Assembly: GCA_033439265.1 (NCBI GenBank)
Contig: JAVTVX010000010.1
Span: 6,634,001 to 6,698,000 of the forward strand
Source: Dillenia suffruticosa
Lineage: Eukaryota > Streptophyta > Magnoliopsida > Dilleniales > Dilleniaceae
Direction: 5' to 3'
DNA: 64,000 nucleotides
Both the position numbers and the translations under genes were made by a program. The first letter of the stretch is position 1, and every line of letters starts with the position of its first letter. A model generated the notes under the pieces. The model ran no database searches. It worked only from the letters and a program-made list of their open reading frames with translations, and had not been told where the DNA came from. Below, piece by piece: positions 56,753 through 64,000 of the stretch.

Positions 56753-59700
56753 TCCCCCTCTCAAGTTGGAGATTGGTGTGGGTCAATCAATCCCAACTTG
56801 GAAAATATGGAAGAGAAAGCTGGTGCTGAAAGAGTTTTGGTAAATACATCAGCAAGTTGTTGTTGGGAGGAGACATGGAATGGTTTAATGAAGCCCTGCT
56901 TGTACTTGTCTTGGACCACATGGCAGTCAATTTCAAGATGTTTAGTTCTTTCATGAAAAACATGATTTTCAGTCATATGTTTCGCTGCTTGATTGTCACA
57001 GAAAAATTCTATAGGAATTCTAAGAGGAATATTGAAATCCTGAAGAATATATGTTATCCATTGTAGCTCACAGACAGTGTTTGCCATACTTCTATATTCA
57101 GTTTCAGCGGATGATTTTGAGACGCTTGCTTACTTCTTTGTTTTCCAGGAGATAAGAGAAAGACCTAAGAGAATACAATATCCTGTGAGTGATCTGCGTG
57201 TAGTATGACAAGAGCCCCAATCAGCATCACAGTATGCTTTAATGTTGAGATCATTTTGAGCAGAAAGAAACAATCCCAGTGAGGGGGACCCCTTTAGATA
57301 ACGGAGGACTGTCATTGCAGCTGTCCAATAATTCTGAGTGGGATTTTGCATGAATTGACTCAGTTGTTGTACAACATAACTGATGTCAGTTCTAGTGAAT
57401 CCCAGATATAATAGATGTCCTATGATCCTTCTAAAACGATCGGGTTCAAAAAGTAAGGGACTAGAAGTGCTGTCAAACTTGTAACCTTTTGGCAATGGAG
57501 TGATTGCAGTCTTGCAGCCGAGTAATCCTGCATCTTTTAGTATGTCAAGAACATACTTTTTTTGGCTCAAATAAATGCCATCAGTAGAACGAGTTATTTC
57601 AATTCCCAAAAAATATTTGGCCTCACCCAAGTCCTTGATTATGAATTTGGCATTGAGAAAGTTCTTAACATCCTCTATTTCAGTAATTGATGAACCAGTA
57701 ATGATCACATCATCAACATACACCAATAAATCCAAAAATACTGAGGGGGTCTTCTTGATGAAGAGACAATGATCATGTGCTGATTGTCTAAAACCATATG
57801 AATTCAGTTGAGTAGTGAACTCTAGATTCCATTGTCGGCTTGCTTGCTTCAATCCATATAAGGATTTTATTAACTTACAGACTTGCTGAGACTTTGCTTT
57901 GTCATATCCTTCAGGTGGTGTCATGTAGATCTCTTCATCTAAGTAACCATGGAGGAATGCATTATTAATATCTAATTGATGTAAGGGGCCAAGCTTTAGC
58001 TGCTGCAATTGTTAAAAAAATTCTTATAGTGACCAGTTTTGCAACTTGTGAGAAGGAATCAACATAATCTATGCCTTCAATCTGATTATACCCCTTTGCA
58101 ACAAGTCTAGCCTTGTACCTTTCCACTGTCCCATCTGGTTTACACTTTACCTTATATACCCACTTACATTCAATGGTTTTCTTTCCTTCAGGCAGATCAG
58201 TAAGTTCCCAGGTATCATTATTTTCTAAGGCTTGTAATTCTTGTTTCATGGCTTCCACCTATTCTGGTTGTTTCTTTACTTGTTAATAAGTATGTGGTTC
58301 TTTGACAATTGATAGGTTAGCCAAAAAAGACAAATGTGTATTAGAAAAATTAGGAGAGATGATATAAGGATATGTCTGTGGTATATATGGAGAGGAATGA
58401 CAGTTTCCTTTTGAGGGTAAGTTCACATTGTTTGAGACAAAATCTTGCATCCATATTGGAGTGTTTGTCTGTCTATTACTCCTTCTTGGAGGAATTGATT
58501 GTTGAGGAATATCAGGTTGTGGTATTACTTTGTTTTTAACTGCAGTAGGGATTATTAAAGGTCTGAAAAGTTCAGGCTCAAAAGGTAATTTCTCTTCTGT
58601 GGAGTTCTGATCAATACAAGGTAAAGGGGTAGGTAATATTACCAGAGGATCTTCTTGATAAGGAAATTGATCTTCATAGAACACAACATCTATGGAAATC
58701 ATAACTTTATGATTTGAAATGTCATATACTTTATATGCCTTTTGTCCAATTGGATAACCTATGAAGACTGCTTTATGTGCCCTTTTTGCAAACTTATCTT
58801 TATGTGGTGAGGTGTTGGATGCAAAACATAGACAACCAAAGACCCTTAGATGATCTAATTCAGGTGGCTTTTATGCAACATTTCATAAGGAGTTTTCCAT
58901 TTCAAGATTGGAGTAGGAGTTCTATTTATAAGATAGATTGCTGTTAGAGTGGAGTTTCCTCAAAAGTGTTTGAGTAGGTTTGATTGAAACATAAGAGCTC
59001 TTGCCATCTGTAAAATATGACAGTATTTACGCTCCACTAATCCATTTTGTTGTGGAGTATTAATACATGTTTTTTGATGGAGAATTCCTGACTTTGATAC
59101 CAAACTCTTACATTCAATACCAACAAATTCTCGACCATTATCTATTTTAATTGTCTTAACTGATTTTTGGTATTGATTTTTGACCATTTTGAGAAAGGAA
59201 TCAAGAATAGAAATGGCTTGAGACTTGAATTTCATTAGGAATGTCCAGATGCATCTAGAAAAGTTATCAACAATCGTGAGAAAGTAATTTGCACATGAAA
59301 TTGTATGCTGATTGTAAGGTCCCCAGATGTCAACATGAATCAATTCAAAGCATGCAAAGCTTTTTGAGATACTGGATTGAAAAGGTAGCCTGCATTGTTT
59401 GGCTAAATGACAGATGTCACAATTATGGTTACCATTTATTTCAGATTAGAAATTCAAGTTCAAATGATACATTGCAGAGCTACAAGGATGGCCTAATCTG
59501 TTGTGCCATAAGGAAACAATTAATTGGGTGACATTATTTGTAATACTAGGAGTCAATACAAAAGGATTATGAACTTTTGCTGATACAAAAGCTTGAATAT
59601 TTCTAGGATCGAATGAGCTTTCATCTAAGATATAAAGTTTCTGGACTACTTTACCTACTGCTAGCACCCTGTTAGTCACCTGGTCCTGTAAGAGACAAAA

Positions 59701-61132
59701 GTAAGCAGAGAAGAAGAAATAAATTTTGCTGGTTTCTAGTAGTTTTTGTACTGAAAGAAGGTTAAACCTAAAGGTTGGGACATAAAGGCATCTAGTCAGA
59801 ACAAGATTTCCTTTTAGATATGCATTTCCAATGTTATAAATAGTCTTAATAGATCCATCTAGTAAATATATACGAGTGAAGCAAGTTATTGGTTTGGGTT
59901 GTGAAAGTAGTTTTAGGTTTGTGCATATATGGTTGTTGGCTCCTGTGTCAATTATCCAAGAGTCTGATTTTAGATTATCAAATGCTGAGAAACAACTAGT
60001 GTTCATACCTGCAAAATCATCAAAATGAGCAAAGTTGATGAGTTCCTTCTCATGATTTTGTATCTCTCCTTTCATGTATTTTTCGAGTTCCTTTCAAATT
60101 AGTTCTATTGTTGAAGAGTGCTGGTCCTTCTTATCTGCTTTTCCTTCCTCAAATGGAGAATTAGCTGCATTTGCTATATTCCTTGGTTTAATTATTCCTT
60201 TCTGCTCCTTAAGTTTTTTCCACCAATCTGGATATCCATGCAATTTGAAGCAAGTTTCTCTAGTATGTCCTGTCGAACTGCAAAAGTTACATTTTAAATC
60301 AGATTTCTTCTTTTCAGTGGTTCCTTTTCCAAAACCTGATTTCTTTTGTGCATAACCAGCTTTAGCCAACATAGCTCCACTATCAACAGTATCCATGAAG
60401 GTTGTCTGCACCTGTTTTTGTCTTTCAACTCTCAGCACTATAGAGTATGCTTTGCTGACAGTAGGTAGATGTTCCATTACCAGAATATGATTTTTAACCA
60501 TATCATAGCACTCATTCAATCCCACCAGAAATTGCATCAGATTGGTATTTGCATTTATCTCCTACATAACCTTAGCAGCTCCACAGTGGCACTCTGGTGT
60601 TGGTTGCAGGTGATTCATCTCATCCCATAGTCGTTTGAGCTTAGTGAAATATTGAACAACAGATAAATTTCCTTGGTTTATTGAAGCTATTTCTCTCTGC
60701 AATTGATATAGTAGAGAGCCATTACAAGTCCCATACCTTTCTGTCAATTCTTCCCATAATTCCCTTGCATTTGTTGTGAAGAGAAAAGCATTCACAATTT
60801 TCTTTGAAATTGAATTCAGGATCCAAGAAACCACCATACAATCCACCTTTCTCCTTTGTTCCAAGAGAGGAGATGCTTCACCTAGCATTGAACATGTACC
60901 GTCAATGAATCCAAGTTTTGCCTTAGCTCCTAAGGCTATTTTCATGGAACGACTCTAGAACAAGTAATTGTTCTCAGTTAGCGGTGTTGTTACCAACAGC
61001 ATCCCTGGATGATTTGATCCTTGAAGGAATAAAGGATCATCATTTGTGAGCTACGTCTCATGATCTCTCTGTCTTCGGTTGTTAGCCATTTGAATGAAAT
61101 ACCAAAGCAAGAAAGAGAAAGCTCTGATACCA

Positions 61133-61439
61133 TGTATGAATTACTCAAACATGAAGAATCTAAGTATTATGAAAATGAAGTACAGAGAGAAATTTACTGC
61201 TCTCTCTATTTCTTATATCTTCCTTTAATAGAAATTGAGTATTTATACAAACTTTGCTAATTTGGAAGTTATCTCTAACAAATTAAATAAAAAATTAACT
61301 GAATTAGTTCTAACTAATTTGATGAACTAACTAACTATCTAAATAAACTAACTAACTAAAAAATACTTGACGAGTCACTTGATCTATCTGAGCTTGCTTT
61401 GCTGGGATGAGAGAACTCTGTAACTAACTTATTTTTATA
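61133..61439 (-). repeat. 5' LTR of the 307-bp Copia element
   Basis: Starts TGTATGAATTAC next to the tRNA primer site and ends TTTTTATA. Same length as the left copy. Confidence 0.9.
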
Positions 61440-62732
61440 CAAATTGTTGATGAAAGTACCCAGTTCTCAATGTCCACAGCTTATTCTATTTTGGTAGAAA
61501 TTGCGGTCTCAATTTTCTGTATCAAATAAATTGTGCTTTTCCATAGATTCAGAGAGAGAGGAAATTAAAAAAAAAATGCAATTATTTGAATTATAAGGAT
61601 GGATTTATTCTGTGGGGTTTAAAAAAATGTAGTATGATGCTAATGATGGAGTTGTCTTCGGTTTTGTTCTGGCCCTTTGATTCCTCTAATTTTGCAAAGA
61701 TTTTTAAAGAGAAAGATGCGTAGTGTTTTAAATTCGATTAAATCTCTCACTCTCGCATACAAACTGTTTGACAGAAGTTCTCAATTTTTTTTTTTTTAAG
61801 GTCGGAAAATTGTCTTGCGCATGATGTAAGTACTCACATTGTTAGTTGATTTTCATTCAGCGCCTGCCCTTGAAATCATTTTCGGCGTACTAGGGGGCAG
61901 CAAAAAGTGCTGCCCTGTTTCCTTCCTCATCTAAAGGACCCGGACTAACCCCAATCGCCTTTGCATGAGGAAAAATCGATTACATCAAACCTCAAGCCTT
62001 GACTTATTAAATCAGAGAACTAAAACGAATTCTAATCGATTGAACCAAAAGAAAAACAAATGGACTGAACCAGAGAGGAGGAATATATAGATACATGGAC
62101 ACTTTCAAGAAAGAAAAGGGGTAAGATAGAGACCATTGACATCAAAATAGTCAAAGACAACTAATGGCGTTCGGAGAGTGTAATTAGAATTGAAATGGAA
62201 AGTCATTCAAATTTGTAAAAAGAAAATAATTGATGATAATATTTCGACACATAATTTTTTTTTTAGTTTTTGATTTATAATATTTATTATAGTTTAAGAT
62301 TTAAAACCATTCATATGCTAATATTAGATCAACTTTTTATTTAGAAAGAAATAAAAATTTGCAACAGAAAAAAATTCAAGATAATGTTTCGGCATATGAT
62401 TTTTGTTATTGTGTTTTTATTTATTTATTTTTTAGTTCATTTAATAATATCACTTTTAAAACTACATTAGATTATATTTAATTACACTGAGTTTTAAATT
62501 AATAAAATAATTCAACCATTTATTTTTAATACTTATCCATTCTTATTCAGTAAAAAGTTAAAAATATTTACAAAAATATATACCAATCTTATGTCATCAT
62601 TCTCTTGCAAAAAATTACTATTAAATTTTAAAATCTCACTTTTTAATAAATACGTCAAATACATAAAACCATTATATTTGTTTGTATGGTACACGTTGAC
62701 TATTAGGCCCATTAGGTAACGATGATAGTCTC

Positions 62733-62778
<46 letters not shown>

Positions 62779-64000
62779 TGTTTTGTACAATGTTGGATGA
62801 TAAATTGCCAGTCTCCCCTTCGTCATGCGTTCTAAAGCTCGCTCCAGCTACCATAATATTGTCTTCCCAAAAATCATAAATCTCCCATGTGAGTAGTTAA
62901 CGTCTATGAATGCAAATCATTGAGATTTCAACTACTCTTTCTATCACCTCACCGATTCTCCATTATGACTCCCTCAAATTGAAACTAAAACAACAAATAT
63001 ACGAGAAGTTTGGGTCTATCAAACGGAAATATTAGATCTCTTAATCAAAATCTTAAATTTAAATTTTAAGAATAAAAATTAGATATCGAAAGAACCAATC
63101 TCTAAATTAAATCTCATAACTACTTAAATCAGATTCGTCAGACTTTTAAATACCGATAGTAAGTATAAAAAACAAACAAAAATAAGAAAAATCTAGTTAA
63201 AAATGTATTATACATGGCATGTATAGAAAAGTTGAATTTAATTCAATTAAAACTTTAATTTTCTTACAAAAAAGCTTAATTTTTATTTGTAAAAATTTAT
63301 ATTTTCTATTAAAATTTTTTTACTTTGTTAAAAAATGTTATATATAAAATATTACTTGAGCTCATTTAAGATTTTTCAACGACCCACCAAAATATAAGAA
63401 TAACAAGTTTTGAGCATAACGCCCTCCCAAGTCCTAATTCTTTGATTTCTATTTTATGGATAACATAAATATAGGACCACAAATTTTGATTTTGATTTTT
63501 TTTTTCATAGCCCTCTTACGGAAGTTAACTATCAAATTACTCTTCCTGGAAGGGACAATAGAACAACCTATCTAGTCAAAAAAAAAAAAAAAAAAAAAAA
63601 TAGAGAGCATGGTCGGATGGTGTGTTGCCCCCATTAAAATTTACCTATATCATTCCCAAATCTAATTTAATTAAATAGGTGAATGATGGGGTATCTGTTT
63701 TCTTTTGCAATTAATTAGTAGATGATATGTAGCTGTAGAACCGTCATTTTCTGTTGAATTATGTCCATAGGATCTCCCCCATTTTTGACAATTTTCTGTA
63801 TTTTTGACTTGTCTAAACTCAATGGCATATCTTTTGTAAGTCCACTAATAAAAGGAAAGAGCCACCGATGTGGATTTGATGATGACCGTATGAATGGGAC
63901 ATTTGTTAAAATGCTATATGGGATTTTTTCCCTCTAATGGTGGATTAAAAGGGGGGGGGAGGAGAGAGAGAGAGAGAGAGAGAGAGAGGTGCCGATATCA
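61440..64000. other. AT-rich intergenic DNA with microsatellites
   Basis: No gene recognised in either strand. Contains an 8-bp-stem hairpin (61895-61915), a (TTA)n microsatellite (62734-62779), an A run near 63579-63600 and a GA microsatellite at the window end (63962-63989). Confidence 0.6.
62734..62779. repeat. (TTA)n microsatellite
   Basis: About 15 uninterrupted TTA units. Confidence 0.95.

Larger units (their letters stand above)
56446..61439 (-). mobile_element. Copia LTR element with 307-bp LTRs (fossil)
   Basis: Minus-strand pieces run in Copia order. Gag has a zinc knuckle, CNFCSSTGHTRETCFKLHGY (60945-60094). Protease reads SWIIDTGANNHI, followed by a GAG-pre-integrase LWHNRLGHP segment and integrase (IHVDIWGPYN, TIKIDNGREFVG). 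RT reads NKWV-type, [15 protein letters not shown]-like and LLVYVDDVIITGSS, and RNase H ends EQLADVFTK-like. The primer site at 61121-61132 reads TGGTATCAGAGC on the minus strand (initiator-Met tRNA), and a GAGAGGGGGA polypurine tract adjoins the left LTR. The element is broken, with about seven or eight lesions, but all its parts are present. LTR divergence is about 7%, so a few million years old under usual plant rates. Confidence 0.92.

Overview
The window is nuclear DNA of a flowering plant, most probably a eudicot. It has GT-AG introns in plant-type genes, AT-rich intergenic DNA, nested Copia and Gypsy LTR elements primed by initiator-Met tRNA, tRNA-derived SINEs, a hAT-type MITE and many GA/CT microsatellites. 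No bacterial-style operon, CRISPR array or organelle gene is present. || Host genes: three genes look intact. (1) A glycosylasparaginase-type asparaginase on the minus strand (3774-8210), reconstructed as seven exons and 365 codons. (2) ISA2, the non-catalytic isoamylase subunit of starch synthesis, on the minus strand as one 869-codon exon (35484-38093). (3) A secreted HAD subfamily IIIB acid phosphatase on the plus strand (48842-53083), with three exons and 265 codons. They are unrelated in function and share only position. || Layout: 1-2770 holds two facing Copia remnants of one family, one of them split by a SINE. 3774-8300 is the asparaginase gene. 8548 to about 34560 is a three-level nest: an old Tat-like Gypsy element has its 3' LTR split by a Copia element (17367-34434, target duplication GAATG), which is split in turn by a Tekay/Del-like chromovirus (21237-31571). 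The Gypsy host also carries an ~86-bp tandem array, itself split by a 1.7-kb LTR-like insert. 35.5-38.6 kb is ISA2 and its leader. 38.8-41.9 kb holds an inverted-repeat structure, a second SINE, a ~95-bp tandem array and a solo LTR. || 41939-47745 is a very long GA-rich purine tract, about 4.4 kb in total, divided by a 1.44-kb solo Gypsy LTR. 48.6-53.1 kb is the phosphatase gene. 53249-53968 is a hAT-like MITE with an 8-bp target duplication. 56446-61439 is a Copia element with 307-bp LTRs. The remainder to 64000 is AT-rich DNA in which I see no gene. || I found no convincing new protein system. The most unusual structure is the purine tract with its higher-order repetition. The long Ser/Leu-rich open frames on its complementary strand are a by-product of CT repeats and are not genes.
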